DNA of 64,000 bases from Engraulis encrasicolus (GCF_034702125.1 NC_085876.1:26826052-26890051); one strand, 5' to 3'. Positions 26,136-37,025 are shown, counted from the stretch's first letter. Program-made: numbers and translations. The notes: generated by a model not told the origin, from the letters alone.

Positions 26136-26263
26136 GGGTGCAATTCCCAAATGCGCAGTTGCTAACTACGTTAGCTACTTTGTTGGTTGCAATGCAATTT
26201 TCCATTGGCAACTACCCAAGTTGCTAGCTGCTAACAACGATGCTTTTGATAAATGCACCCCTG
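26136..26263. mobile_element. MITE with GGGGTGCA/TGCACCCC termini
   Basis: CTGGGGTGCAATTCCCAAA at the left and TTTTGATAAATGCACCCCTG at the right are imperfect inverted repeats around 90 bp rich in GTTAGC/GCTAAC motifs. A much larger relative is at 56922-58389. Confidence 0.75.
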
Positions 26264-26678
26264 AATAGTCAAATACTACTGAAGCAACTTTAGGGTGTGG
26301 ATGTGCGTGTGCGTGTGTATGTGTGTGTGCGTGTGTGTGTGTGCGCGTGTGTCAACAGGTGCTGCATCAGAAAATATTTCAAACAAATTGTGAGTTTGTC
26401 TCTGCACAGTCTCCACACCATTTCTGCTCCCAGTTTTATAGAACACATTTAGACCAATAAGGTCTTCGTCGTTGACACCTGACAAAAGTGTCAATGTATT
26501 GTTGGTTGAAAGTTCACACTTCGATCAATACAACAGAATAAGTGAACAACCAAATGTACTGACCTTCCCTCAGCCGTCCTGCACTCTGGGAATTGTGCGA
26601 ACAGCACTTAAAGGAAAGAAACACCTGTGATCGTTTGGCTTGGAAGCCATGGGGGCAGGCAAGTTGGGGTCAGCACTC

Positions 26679-26679
<1 letters not shown>

Positions 26680-26752
<73 letters not shown>

Positions 26753-26774
26753 ACACACACACACACATACACAC
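26680..26774. repeat. (CA)n microsatellite
   Basis: About 45 units, with two TA interruptions near the end. Confidence 0.95.
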
Positions 26775-27489
26775 GCCGCGATAGTTTTGAGTTCAGAGAG
26801 AGCAGGAGCGATAGAGGAGTGGGAAAGGGAGAAGAGAGAGGGAAAGAGAGACGGGAAGAGGGATAAGGTATCGTGGGATAGCAGGATGGCTAGACTGCTC
26901 GTAGTAAGCATAGTATACGACACGTGTCCTTTTTTTAGACTTACGATTGTGTGTGTGTGACTGTGGGACTGCCTCTGTCTGTGTGTGTGACTGCGTCTGG
27001 TCAGTGTGTGTTAGTGTGTGTGTGTGTGTGTGTCTGCATTTGTGTGAACCCTGTCATTCTCCGTGACATGGGAAAGGACTAGGAACCAGTTCACAGGGAA
27101 ACGTTTCCTGTTGTGCCCCCTTCTCTACCTTTCATTGGCTATCTGAAACTGTTTCCTGTCTCCAGCACTAGCTTGCTGTGCGGAACGGAACAGAGCGGAG
27201 CGGAGCGGTGGGCCTATTGTCAGGAAGAAAGGCTTTCTGCTTTGCTTACAGCGTACAGCTTACTACTCGCAATCTCAGACACCCACTCGAGGAGCGGGGG
27301 TGGCATGAGATGAGATACTACGTTGTGCTCTGTTCTCTCACACCTTCTCCTCTCTGGTTCCCTCGCTTTCTTTATTTCATTCGTTCTCTTTTTCATCTCT
27401 TTCTCTATCTCTCTCTCTGTCTGTTTGTCTCTCTTCTCTTTCAACCTCTTTCTCTGTCATTGGTTCTGTCTCAGTCTTTTTGTCTCCAT

Positions 27490-27494
<5 letters not shown>

Positions 27495-27550
<56 letters not shown>

Positions 27551-27557
27551 TCTCTCC
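27495..27557. repeat. (CT)n microsatellite
   Basis: About 27 units inside a wider pyrimidine-rich stretch (27340-27600). Confidence 0.95.
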
Positions 27558-27786
27558 ATCTTTTCTTGCGTCTCTTTACCTCTATTTTGCACCCCATATC
27601 CCCATCCCTCGCCACGCTCATCGTTGATTGGCTAAATGTATTTGCTAAACAGATTTCCCCTGTGTGACTGTTTTAAAGGATAACGTGTGTTTGTGACACG
27701 AGAGAGGGGGAAAAGGGGTCGGGGGGGATGGGGAGCAGTCTCTTCTCCGCTGTTGTCAACGTTAGCAAGTTTCTGCAGCTGCTGTA

Positions 27787-27787
<1 letters not shown>

Positions 27788-27854
<67 letters not shown>

Positions 27855-28058
27855 ACCTCCCTGTGCTCGCTGTGTGAAAGGGAATAAAGGTCACTTGAAG
27901 GTCATTTTGGTAGGCTGACGTAACTAACCTCACACACACAGGTCAGGAGCAAGTTCTGCTCTGACACCCTGTTTCGATTTTCAAAAGATTTTCACGGCTC
28001 TACAGTATGTATGTCCAATATGCCCTTGTGACCCCTCATCAGCAAGCAAAAGCCAGCG

Positions 28059-28121
<63 letters not shown>
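27788..28121. repeat. (GT)n at 27788-27851 and (CA)n at 28061-28121
   Basis: Two pure dinucleotide tracts of opposite orientation, separated by about 210 bp of unique sequence. They could pair in a transcript. Confidence 0.9.
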
Positions 28122-28123
<2 letters not shown>

Positions 28124-28387
28124 AATGGTCAACAGAAAGGTTCTGCAGGGCATCTCAAAGGTCAGAGGTCAAATATAAAATGTCAGATGCATTTTGGGTA
28201 TTCTACTGTATGTGTAGCCAATCAGTATGGATCAATGCTGTGTCCCTAGCAACATGCGATCAATATCACTTTTCTGTGTGTGTGTGTGTGTGTGTGAGAG
28301 TGTGTACGCATGGCGTGACAGTGTGTGCACTTGAATCTAGGGCAGATTGTTGATCTGGATCAATGCATTAACATACAGCTTGCAATT

Positions 28388-28503
<116 letters not shown>

Positions 28504-29035
28504 TGTTCTCTAACATGGTTAGGCTGACCAGTGTATGTCCTCCCCATTCGTCCCCATTCACTCCCACCCAACGCACCCCACCCCCACCTCCCACTTTTAA
28601 TTGCTGCTTAGATGGGCTAACACTGTGCGCCACTCCCTTTCTGTGTCATCCGGATTCCTGACATGGATGGCCCGGCCAGTGTCTCCATCCATCCCTCTCC
28701 ATTGTTCCCAACCAGTTCCGACAGTTACGAAGTCTTTCCTCCTGTGTCTTCTTCCGGATGCTCTAGTTAGCACGTCTGGCCATCGGCGATGTGGCCAACG
28801 AACGTTGAACAGCCGATCAGTGTGTGTCGCCCACCCCCATCCTAATGTGTCCCATCCAATGACGTCCTGCCACCACTCTCTCACCCCAGGCTTAACTGCC
28901 GCTCCACTGGGCTAACACTGTTACGCCAACACAGATCCCCCTCTGCCATCCTTCTGGATGCTACATGTCTGCCTATTAGTGATGGCCTACGCCCACACCA
29001 TTCTCCTACCCCCCTGTACCTCCACCCTAGCACCT

Positions 29036-29340
29036 CTGGGGTGGTGGTGGCGGCTCAGGTGGTGGAGGAGCAGTTCGGCGTTCGGCAACAAGAAGGTTGC
29101 TGGTTCGATCCATGATCTGCCTGACCCAATTGATGTGTCCTTGAGCAAAATACTTAACCCCAAGTCGCTCCTGGTGGCAGGGTGGTACCCTGCGTGGCAG
29201 CCACTGCCACCGGTGTGTGTGAATGTGTGAATGTGGAATGTGAGTGTGAATGGGTGGCATGCAATGTAAAGCACTTTGAGTGCTCGAAGGAGTGGAAAGG
29301 TGCTCTGTATCAATGCAGTCCATTTACCATGTACCATTCA
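29036..29340 (+). mobile_element. tRNA-derived SINE with LINE-like 3' tail
   Basis: The 5' half has a B box (GGTTCGATCC at about 29102). The body has TGTCCTTGAGCAAAATACTT and CCCCAAGTCGCTCC, and the tail AATGTAAAGCACTTTGAGTG. This is the common fish tRNA-SINE layout. It ends about 65 bp before the acceptor of exon B. Confidence 0.8.
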
Positions 29341-29407
29341 CCCACACACCAAACCATAATTATTGACCAGATGTGTTAACACTTATGCATTACGTGTTCC
29401 CCTGTAG

Positions 29408-29587
29408 GTCTGGCCATTGGCGACGTGCCAAATGACCAGCCCATCGGGATCGTTCTGACGGTGCTGGGGGTGGTGGTGCTGGACTTCTGTGCGGACGCCA
29501 CGGAGGGCCCCATACGAGCGTACCTGCTGGACGTAGCCGACACTGAGGAACAGGACATGGCACTTAACATCCACGCTTTCTCTGCAG
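29408..29587 (+). CDS. SLC45A4: SLC45A4 exon B (helix 4 region)
   Basis: The exon is 180 bp. It completes the Gly codon from exon A and leaves one base of the next. The peptide runs LAIGDVPNDQPIGIVLTV through a hydrophobic helix (VLGVVVLDF) to the conserved CADATEGPIRAYLLDV loop and DMALNIHAFSAG, all hallmarks of SLC45A4. The acceptor is CCTGTAG|GT and the donor GCAG|GTAAGA. Within 30 bp of the donor a long (CA)n tract begins. The upstream intron ends with a SINE, which leaves little unique sequence for the branch point. Confidence 0.95.
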
Positions 29588-29610
29588 GTAAGACTCGTGT
29601 ACAGTACACA

Positions 29611-29781
<171 letters not shown>

Positions 29782-29864
29782 AACACACAGAGCTCCTACA
29801 AAATGTCCCTTAATGACTTATTTGTAGCCTGGCCAAATGTCATTCTGACCACAGAAAAAGTCCA

Positions 29865-30536
29865 GGGGCCTCATTTATCAAGCGTTCTTAGGCACAGATC
29901 TGTGCGTAAAGCGTGCGTGCGATCATTCCTGAGCAAAGTGTGGGATTTATTAACATGTACTTGAACGTAGAAATGTGCCTAAATCTACGCACACCTCAGA
30001 CCATGCGTGCGAGTGGAAGAAACACGAAATTGCAAATAATATTGACCGTGCAAGGAACAGTTTGCTTTGAATGACAATGGAGTATGACAGTGTCCTATTT
30101 TACAATGTTTTCGTCCATGTGTGTCTCCTTCTTTTACTTATTTTGAAACACTGTCCTCCTCCTGTCGAACGCACCTTCACTTCTGCCGCGGAAATGTTTC
30201 TATCTCCGCACTTCCCGCCAGCGCTTCGACTGGCGCGTGTGTCCGCGTGTGTTCATGTGTGTCCAAACAGGGTTGCGCCTTCGAATTAACATGGCACTTG
30301 ACTATATTTTAATATCATATATGGTTATTTGGAGGCGTTCCGGGATGCAAATTACCCCGAATGCGCGCGTGCACAGTGATTTGGAAGGTGTGGGATTTAT
30401 CATGCAGACGTGTGCGTAGGAGCAGCCAACGCACGTTTGATAAATCCGGATTTTTCTGTACTTGCGAACATTCTAAATTTCACTCGTAAGAGACAATTTA
30501 GAAGACATTCTACGAACTGATGATAAATGAGGCCCC
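29865..30536. mobile_element. MITE with GGGGCCTCATTTATCA termini, 672 bp
   Basis: The left end GGGGCCTCATTTATCA and right end TGATAAATGAGGCCCC are exact 16-bp inverted repeats. Subterminal blocks (GTGTGGGATTTAT; GCGTGCG and CGCACGC) also recur in inverted form. No coding capacity. Confidence 0.85.
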
Positions 30537-31372
30537 AGGACTGGACTGCAATGCCGGCAGCCCAGGTCATTTGCAAATCCTTCCCCATCTCTTTCTCCCA
30601 ACTCCTTTCCTGTCCTAAAAAATGATAAATAAAGGCTTAAACGCCCTCCACCCACCCAAAATCCACTTCACTTTCAGTTGCTCTCCAGTCAGAGTAGGTG
30701 AAAATGACACAGTTGGATTTCCGCAACAATGCCATATTTCTGTCTGGCTCTGGCTAAAACTCATTGGCACTACTTCATGTTGTTAAAATATATTTCTTTT
30801 TTATTTTATTTTAATATTTTTGTCCCTTTGTTCTTTTTTATTTCATACATACGTAGACAGCAGTGTCCCATAACCTGCGGCTGTTCCTTCCAAACATGAG
30901 CAGATTTCTCTCCTCTCAGATGAGTGAGTGTTTGGGGGCGGTACCAGATGTTCTGACCCGGAGGCGTGTTCTGATGTTGCGGAAGCATAGTGGCACTGAT
31001 CCGTGGCAAATATTAAATGCCCCATTCACCAGGGCCATGTGCGGGCATGTCACATAATTACCATCTTAAGCACGTTCCACTGGCTTTTTAGGAAGTGTTT
31101 TCCCCCTGTACTTTGTTTTCTACAGTACATTTAATGTCATGGATTTTTATGCCATGTTAGACGTGTCAAATGCCTGTCAGAAGGATGGCTCTAGGCTACT
31201 TCCTGGGCATACAGTACATTATCAGTGCATTAGCATTATCTGAATTTATCTCATCCTAGAAGCAACCAGCCCCACACGCCCACAGACGGTCTTAAAAAGC
31301 TTTGAGAAACGTTGGGCTATGACACCCCAATCTGTCCCCTCCCTCCAATAGGATGTGGTGGGCTTATATATA

Positions 31373-31525
31373 GGGGTGTAAATAGTAATCAAAATCTATT
31401 GATGCATCAATATATCGGCCGGCGATTTAATCACATCATATCGTTAAGTATCGAAAATAATCGAATCCCTGCTTTAAGAAATCAATACGGTATCGTATCG
31501 TCATGGAGGCTGTGATTTACACCCC
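31373..31525. mobile_element. TA-flanked MITE with GGGGTGTAAAT termini
   Basis: TA (31371-31372 and 31526-31527) flanks GGGGTGTAAAT and ATTTACACCCC. The interior is rich in TATCG/CGATA motifs. Confidence 0.85.
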
Positions 31526-31543
31526 TACTTACATACTGGTTTC

Positions 31544-31733
31544 CAGTGGTGTAGTCTACGTAGAACGCAGGTATACGGAGTATGCCCACTTTTATATTTC
31601 AGGGATTTCAGTATACCCACTTAAAATTGATTGATCCATTGTTTTGAATAGCACAAACATATACAGTATACCCAATTAAAAAAATGCTCAGATATACATT
31701 ATACCCACCATAAAAAGGTAGACTACACCACTG
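31544..31733. mobile_element. hAT-type MITE next to SLC45A4 exon C
   Basis: The flanks CTGGTTTC (31536-31543 and 31734-31741) are an exact 8-bp target duplication. The termini CAGTGGTGTAGTCTAC and GTAGACTACACCACTG are exact 16-bp inverted repeats. The right end is 42 bp from the exon C acceptor, so the insertion replaced the usual branch-point neighbourhood. Confidence 0.95.
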
Positions 31734-31775
31734 CTGGTTTCCACTAACTCTGTCTGTCCTCTTCCTCCACAACAG

Positions 31776-32119
31776 GCCTGGGTGGTGCGGTGGGCTACGC
31801 GCTGGGAGGCCTGGACTGGACCCACACCTTCCTGGGCCAGGCCTTCAAGTCCCAGGAGCAGATCCTCTTTATGTTTGCCGCCATCCTCTTCACCGTGTCG
31901 GTGGCGCTGCACCTGTGCAGCATAGAGGAGCTGCAGTACAGCCCACAGCAGGACCGGCTGGAGGATGACGAGGAGGAGGAGGAGGAAGAGGCCGACACCA
32001 TGTCCACCACCGCTAAGCTGGCCAACGGCAGCCTGGGCCGCCCCCACCCACACCTCCAGCTCCTGGATGACCAAGATGATGATGAGTATGCGGACGAACG
32101 CTGCGATCTCTACTACGAG
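31776..32119 (+). CDS. SLC45A4: SLC45A4 exon C (helices 5-6 and start of the cytosolic loop)
   Basis: The exon is 344 bp: two bases complete the Gly codon of FSAG, then 114 codons, ending in phase 0. The peptide LGGAVGYALGGLDWTHTFLG and hydrophobic LFMFAAILFTVSVALHLCSI give helices 5 and 6. IEELQYSPQQ begins the central cytosolic loop, which is acidic here, with a run of seven Glu/Asp (EDDEEEEEEE-like) and a second Asp cluster (DDQDDDEYADE). The acceptor is CAACAG|GC and the donor ACGAG|GTACTT. The acidic repeats look expanded compared with the human protein as I recall it, which fits the repeat-prone character of this locus. Confidence 0.95.
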
Positions 32120-32153
32120 GTACTTGTACTTTTTTATTACTACTACTACTTTT

Positions 32154-32337
32154 TTTTAGTGTTTTTTGGGGGTGCTTTTTGGTCTTTATAATTACAGGAC
32201 AGTATGAGAGTAGACAGGAAACGATTGGGAGAGAGAGATGGGGCAGGGCCGGGAAACTGAGTCGAACCGGGGTCCCCATTGGCAATGTAAGCCCCAAATG
32301 TGGGGGTTTTAGCACGCTGCGCCACAGCGCCCCCCTA
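32154..32337 (-). mobile_element. tRNA-derived SINE, minus strand, with target duplication
   Basis: The flanks ACTACTACTTTT (32142-32153 and 32338-32349) are identical. On the minus strand the element starts GGGGGCGCTGTGGCGCAGCG (A-box region), has a B box seen here as GAGTCGAACCGG, and a body with CTGTCCTGTAATTATA-type sequence. Same family as 32569-32746, in the opposite orientation and only about 230 bp away. Confidence 0.9.
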
Positions 32338-32568
32338 ACTACTACTTTTATTACTAAGTTATTTCTTTTATTCTAGAAGTTGAGCGCTCCCACTGCTACA
32401 CTTGTAATGTTTGGTTTTAAAAGCAACATGTTGTTTGTTGTAACTGTGAATTGTCTTGGATGACATATTCTTTTCTGGGGACCATCAACCTGTCTAGGGA
32501 CTAAAGATGGACATTAGCCATATGGTTGCAATCTTGTCTATTATGCGTTTATAAGATTATTCATGTCT

Positions 32569-32746
32569 GGGGGCGCTGTGGCGCAGCACACTAAGCCCCC
32601 CACATTCGGGCTTACATTGCCCACGGGGGCCCCGGTTCGAGTCCGGCCAGGGTCATATCCCGGCCCTGCCCCGTCTCTCTCTCCCAATCATTTCCTGTCT
32701 ACTCTCACACTGACCTGTAATAATAAAGCCCCAAAAACACTTTACA
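32569..32746 (+). mobile_element. tRNA-derived SINE, plus strand, with 16-bp target duplication
   Basis: The flanks AAGATTATTCATGTCT (32553-32568 and 32747-32762) are identical, so this is a fairly recent insertion. It starts GGGGGCGCTGTGGCGCAGCA, with a B box GGTTCGAGTCC at 32634-32644 and a tail ending CCCCAAAAACACTTTACA. It sits 22 bp from the exon D acceptor once the duplicated target is counted. With the SINE at 32154 it forms an inverted pair. Confidence 0.95.
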
Positions 32747-32784
32747 AAGATTATTCATGTCTACAAAACTTGTCAACTTTGCAG

Positions 32785-32958
32785 GACGAGCAGCGTGACG
32801 ATGATGACGATGACGATCGTTGCCGGGAGATGGACTTCCTGGACGTGGAGATGGTGCGGAGTAAGAGCGACTCGGTGCTAGCCATGGCCGACGCCACGCT
32901 GGACCATCTGGAGCCCGACGCCTCCTTCCTACGCCTGATCGAACCCTCCATCTTCCAG
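32785..32958 (+). CDS. SLC45A4: SLC45A4 exon D (central cytosolic loop)
   Basis: Fifty-eight codons, phase 0 at both ends. The peptide opens with an acidic run (DEQRDDDDDDD), then MDFLDVEMVRSKSDSVLAMA and LEPDASFLRLIEPSIFQ. The MRSKSDS and IEPSIF segments are conserved in SLC45A4 as I recall it and place this in the loop between helices 6 and 7. The acceptor is CTTTGCAG|GAC. The donor is CCAG|GTGTGTGTG, so the 5' splice site is itself the first unit of a (GT)n microsatellite. The exon's last 16 bases plus G are repeated at the end of the next intron (33415-33430). Confidence 0.93.
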
Positions 32959-32990
32959 GTGTGTGTGTGTGTGTACGTGTGTACGTGTAC

Positions 32991-33077
<87 letters not shown>

Positions 33078-33082
33078 GTGTG

Positions 33083-33136
<54 letters not shown>

Positions 33137-33429
33137 ACGAGTGTGTGAGATTAATTCTAGTTCCAATCTAACAATTATCATTGACTCTTATGGGACCAGC
33201 TACAGTACTGTATGCTAGCTTGGAGGTAGAATTTGTGTGGCCAGTCTCAGGCTGTTAGGCTGAAAGAATTGGAGAAAGCAAAACTTGTTAAAAAACATTT
33301 CCAGAAATGGTTCGGTGTCGCTTTGAGAATTGAGTTTTGATGCCATGAATTGACGTGGTGTGTTGTGAAAAGGGGTATCGCGACATATTGTCATCAGGAT
33401 TTTTTTTTGCACACCCCTCCATCTTCCAG
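32959..33429 (+). other. SLC45A4: SLC45A4 intron D-E, bracketed by a 16-bp direct repeat
   Basis: A 471-bp intron starting with about 175 bp of (GT)n. CCCTCCATCTTCCAGG occurs across the exon D donor (32944-32959) and again across the exon E acceptor (33415-33430). Splicing joins PSIFQ to DRLSSYHGS, which keeps the SLC45A4-like reading. Confidence 0.85.
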
Positions 33430-34278
33430 GACCGGCTGTCATCGTATCACGGCTCGCCTCCACGTCGCAGTAGCAGCGTAGACAGTCGTGACTTCCTCCG
33501 AATGTCCAGCAGGGGGAGTGGTGGTGGTGGAGGCGGTGGTGGAGCGAGCACCGCGGGGAGCGGAGGAGGGGGAGGCACGGCGCGATACAGCCGGCTGTCG
33601 GCCTTCCTCCAGGAGATGGAGAGAGAGGGAGGCGAGGAGGAGCTTCTCAACAACCAGCTGGACGAGTCGCCCAACAAGTCGGCCAACGGCCGCGCCCACG
33701 CCAACGGCTATGCCAACGGGCGCCCACGCAACAGCACCACCACCAGCGCCGGCGGCGGCGGCATGAAGTCGTCCAGCGCCAACGCGTCCATCCGCCGGCG
33801 CCGGCACACCTTCTACCGGCAGCCCTCGTGCACGTTCTCTTACTACGGCCGAGTGGGCTCGCACCGCTATCGCTACCGGCGTGCTAACGCCGCGCTACTT
33901 ATCAAGCCCTCACGCAGCATGAACGACATCTACGAGATGCAGAAGCGGCAGCGCCGGAAGAAGCACACGGGAGGCAATGACGGGGCCGTGCGCGGCGTCA
34001 GCGTTAGCGGCACGAACGGGAGCGGCGGCACTGGTGGGGCCGGCGGCAGGCTCCGCGGGCGTCACCAGAGCGGCAATACCAACTCGAGCGGCGACACAGA
34101 GAGCGAGGAAGGGGAGGTTGAGACCACCGTGCGGCTGCTGTGGATGTCCATGCTGAAGATGCCGCGGCAGCTGATGAGGCTCTGCATATGCCACCTGCTC
34201 ACGTGGTTCTCCATCATCGCAGAGGCCGTCTTCTACACCGACTTCATGGGACAGGTCATCTACGCCGGAGACCCCAAG
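33430..34278 (+). CDS. SLC45A4: SLC45A4 exon E (long cytosolic loop and helix 7)
   Basis: The largest coding exon: 283 codons, phase 0 at both ends. It opens with a Ser/Arg-rich stretch and a Gly-rich low-complexity segment (two runs, of eight and five Gly). Conserved loop blocks follow: RRRRHTFYRQPSCTFSYYG, GSHRYRYRRANAALLIKPSR, SMNDIYEMQKRQRRKKHTGG and TNSSGDTESEEGE. It ends with LMRLCICHLLTWFSIIAEA (helix 7) and VFYTDFMGQVIYAGDPK. The Gly/Ser/Asn-rich parts look longer than in mammals and may be repeat expansions; the basic and Ser-rich blocks are candidate phosphorylation sites by inference only. The donor is CCCAAG|GTATGG. A decayed copy of the exon tail lies at 35406-35469. Confidence 0.95.
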
Positions 34279-34304
34279 GTATGGAGGGGTAACATGCCAG
34301 GCTA

Positions 34305-34462
34305 TACATGGGTTCACCATGTTTATCAACACGGTATTGTGAGGAGGGGCAAGACACTGGCAGCCAGCTAATTTTTTTGACCGACATTAGTTTCCAACAG
34401 TCAGAGTTGTGCGCAACTAGTTTCGCGCAGTAAGGGGAGAACAATAATGTAGAACCCATGTA
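34305..34462 (+). mobile_element. MITE copy 5 (TACATGGGTTC family) in intron E-F
   Basis: TA at 34303-34304, left end TACATGGGTTCACCATG, right end GAACCCATGTA. It lies only 26 bp after the exon E donor. Confidence 0.85.
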
Positions 34463-35288
34463 TTAGACACAAGCCTCTTCCACACCTACCCGACAGTTGG
34501 CTATTGTCGCGTGTTGGGTACTGTTGGGTCTGAGTTGGTTCTGTATGTCTCGGCTCTCGGTGCGTCTGGGGTAGTTGGAGAATGTTGGTGGTCGTGGGTC
34601 TCCGTCGGGAGACTTTGAGAATGTTCAGTTGGGTTGAGGAGCACGTCGGCAGTCGGGCTCCATGCCGGGCACTGATTGGTTTGTGCTAACTGTGAGCAGG
34701 TGGGAGGGCAGTTGTTAGTGCAGTAGAGAACTCACAGACGTCTTGAGTTTCATTACATTAGGCTACACTGTGTCTGGTTAGACAGCTTCTAACACAATGC
34801 CCATCGTGCCCTTTTCCTCTTTACCGAACTACTGTAGGTCGCAGTGAGAGAAATTAAGTCTTACTGTGGAGTAATGAAACCGTGAAAGTCATAGCGTTTT
34901 GTGAGCAAGAGACAGAGATAGAATGTCGTCTTGATGGATAAACTATGAATGGGAGGGGGGTACTTTGCCGAAAAAAGCATCGTAGGCTATAGCCTATTTA
35001 GAGTCAGTAATGCACCTAGCCTACTATCAAGGCTACTCCTGACAAGCAGAGAATATGAAAACGTGAAAATATGAAAACATTTGGCTATAACAGGGCCAGC
35101 AGAACCGCAAGCTCTCAAAAGCAGAAGTGACCGCGAGCTCTCAAACGCCGGGGGGGTGTCCACAGCGGGTGAAGTTGGCTAGGTGTGTTCGGGAACGATT
35201 TCTAGCCAACCAGGGCCAACGCAAACCACCAGACAACTGTCTGTGTCGGGAGTCTGTGTCGGTTCCAATTTTTTTGGTGTAAAATCGC

Positions 35289-35289
<1 letters not shown>
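34463..35289 (+). other. SLC45A4 intron E-F, non-repetitive part
   Basis: No gene is seen. The first half (34490-34680) is rich in GTTGG/TCGG motifs and may be a diverged repeat. The second half is AT-rich with no open frame resembling a protein. Confidence 0.6.
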
Positions 35290-35469
<180 letters not shown>

Positions 35470-35772
35470 ACTATACTGTACACACCCACTTCATGCACCC
35501 AAAGTGTGAGGAAAGGTAGCAGATTGCAGATGCTAACATGCCATGCAACTCTGATTAAAGCAACTTTACACTGAAATTCTTTGATCAAAGTAAACGATTA
35601 AACTTGCTAAAAACATTTGGCCTGCAGACAGTTACTTAAAACCTTGTACCACACCAGCTGATCATGAGTGTGGTGTAACTTGTTCACAAGCACTCACTGT
35701 GATTTATGCAACAACAAAAAAAACAACAACAATTGAGTTTTGAGTTGTTTCATTTGTATTTGTCCCTGCCAG

Positions 35773-35872
35773 GCTCCTGCCAACTCCACCGCGCTGTATA
35801 ACTACCACAAAGGAGTTCAGATGGGATGCTGGGGTCTCGTCATCTACGCTGCCACTGCTGCGGTCTGCTCAG
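35773..35872 (+). CDS. SLC45A4: SLC45A4 exon F (helix 8)
   Basis: The exon is 100 bp, entered in phase 0 and left after base 1 of the next codon. The peptide is APANSTALYNYHKGVQMGCW followed by the hydrophobic GLVIYAATAAVCS. NST is a potential N-glycosylation sequon in what family topology predicts to be an extracellular loop after helix 7. The acceptor is CCTGCCAG|GCT and the donor CTCAG|GTGAGA. CA-rich repeats begin about 15 bp after the donor. Confidence 0.94.
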
Positions 35873-35887
35873 GTGAGAGTTTCACCG

Positions 35888-35888
35888 T

Positions 35889-35931
<43 letters not shown>

Positions 35932-35958
35932 GCGCACACACACACACACACACACTCA

Positions 35959-35993
<35 letters not shown>

Positions 35994-36268
35994 ATACAGA
36001 TGGATGCTAGATCCTCATAGTCATTAACAATAATCTGAGGAAGCACATATAATGTATATAAATGTATATAAATGCCCGCTATGCCAGATGGCCAGTCCAG
36101 CCCTGCACAACAGACATGCCTGAACACACCATGGACACATAATTGCACACACGCACCCATACCCCCCGCCCCCTCTCTCACACACACACACGCAGACATA
36201 CAGGCACACATGTGCAGACACACACACACACACGCACACGCACAAACACATGCACAAACGCACACACA
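35888..36268. repeat. CA-rich microsatellites after exon F
   Basis: (CA)n at 35888-35990 with CTCG and CTCACT interruptions and CA-rich imperfect tracts at 36140-36268. CGTCATTAACA.TAA.CTGAGGA occurs at about 36019 and 36300, indicating another local duplication. Confidence 0.85.
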
Positions 36269-36589
36269 CTAGAGCACATTTATGCTATGGCACATTCTTA
36301 TCGTCATTAACACTAACCTGAGGAGGCACATTCAGTACATGTTCTACTCTAGCAGAGTATGATCGCAGCAGGCATATACAAACGTAAGACACCCTGACAT
36401 ATTGCATAAGCCAAGTCAAACACACACATGAACTTGACATCTCATGTAATTAACACAACAAACTCATATATACGCTTAACATACTCATAAACACAAACAC
36501 AAACTCATCAACAAATTGTATGGTAAAGCATGTTTGTGACCTTTGATCACCTATCAGTTTTATACAAACTCCACATTTCTAATCTGAAT

Positions 36590-36718
36590 AATAAAATGCC
36601 TCTACCCTTGTCGTTCCTTGCATGTATGCAACTTTGCTCTAAAATTATTTCATTTCCCTTGTATGTCTTGTGCATATGAAGAAATTGACAATAAAAGCTG
36701 ACTTGACTTGACTTGAAA
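36590..36718 (+). mobile_element. LINE/SINE 3' tail with (ACTTG)n
   Basis: A low-complexity segment ending ACAATAAAAGCTGACTTG followed by ACTTG pentamers, the same tail layout as 3896-4001. It lies about 95 bp before exon G. Confidence 0.55.
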
Positions 36719-36813
36719 TCAAAAACTGCACAAATAAAGTGTTAGTATTACCAATGATATTAATATTTCTCGCTCTTTATTCTTTGTCTTTTTTTGTGAT
36801 GTGACGATAACAG

Positions 36814-37025
36814 CTTGTCTCCAGAAGTACCTGGACAACTTTGAGCTGAGCATCAAGGTGATCTACAGCCTGGGCACGCTGGGCTTCGCGGTGGGCACGG
36901 CCGTCATGGCCGTCTTCCCCAACGTCTACGTGGCCATGACCATGATCAGCAGCATGGGCGTCATCTCCATGAGCATCTCCTACTGCCCCTACGCCCTGCT
37001 GGGACAGTACCACGAGAACAAAGAG
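36814..37025 (+). CDS. SLC45A4: SLC45A4 exon G (helices 9-10)
   Basis: The exon is 212 bp: two bases complete the Ala codon from exon F, then 70 codons ending in phase 0. The peptide has LQKYLDNFELSIKVIYSLGT, hydrophobic helices around GFAVGTAVMAVFP and YVAMTMISSMGVISMSISY, and ends CPYALLGQYHENKE. This matches SLC45A4 helices 9 and 10 and the short loop before helix 11. The acceptor is GATAACAG|CT and the donor AAAGAG|GTAAGA. The last 40 or so bases with the donor are repeated many times in the following intron, giving four extra intact-looking donors within 290 bp. The reading frame stays open to 37334 if the first donor is skipped. Confidence 0.95.
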
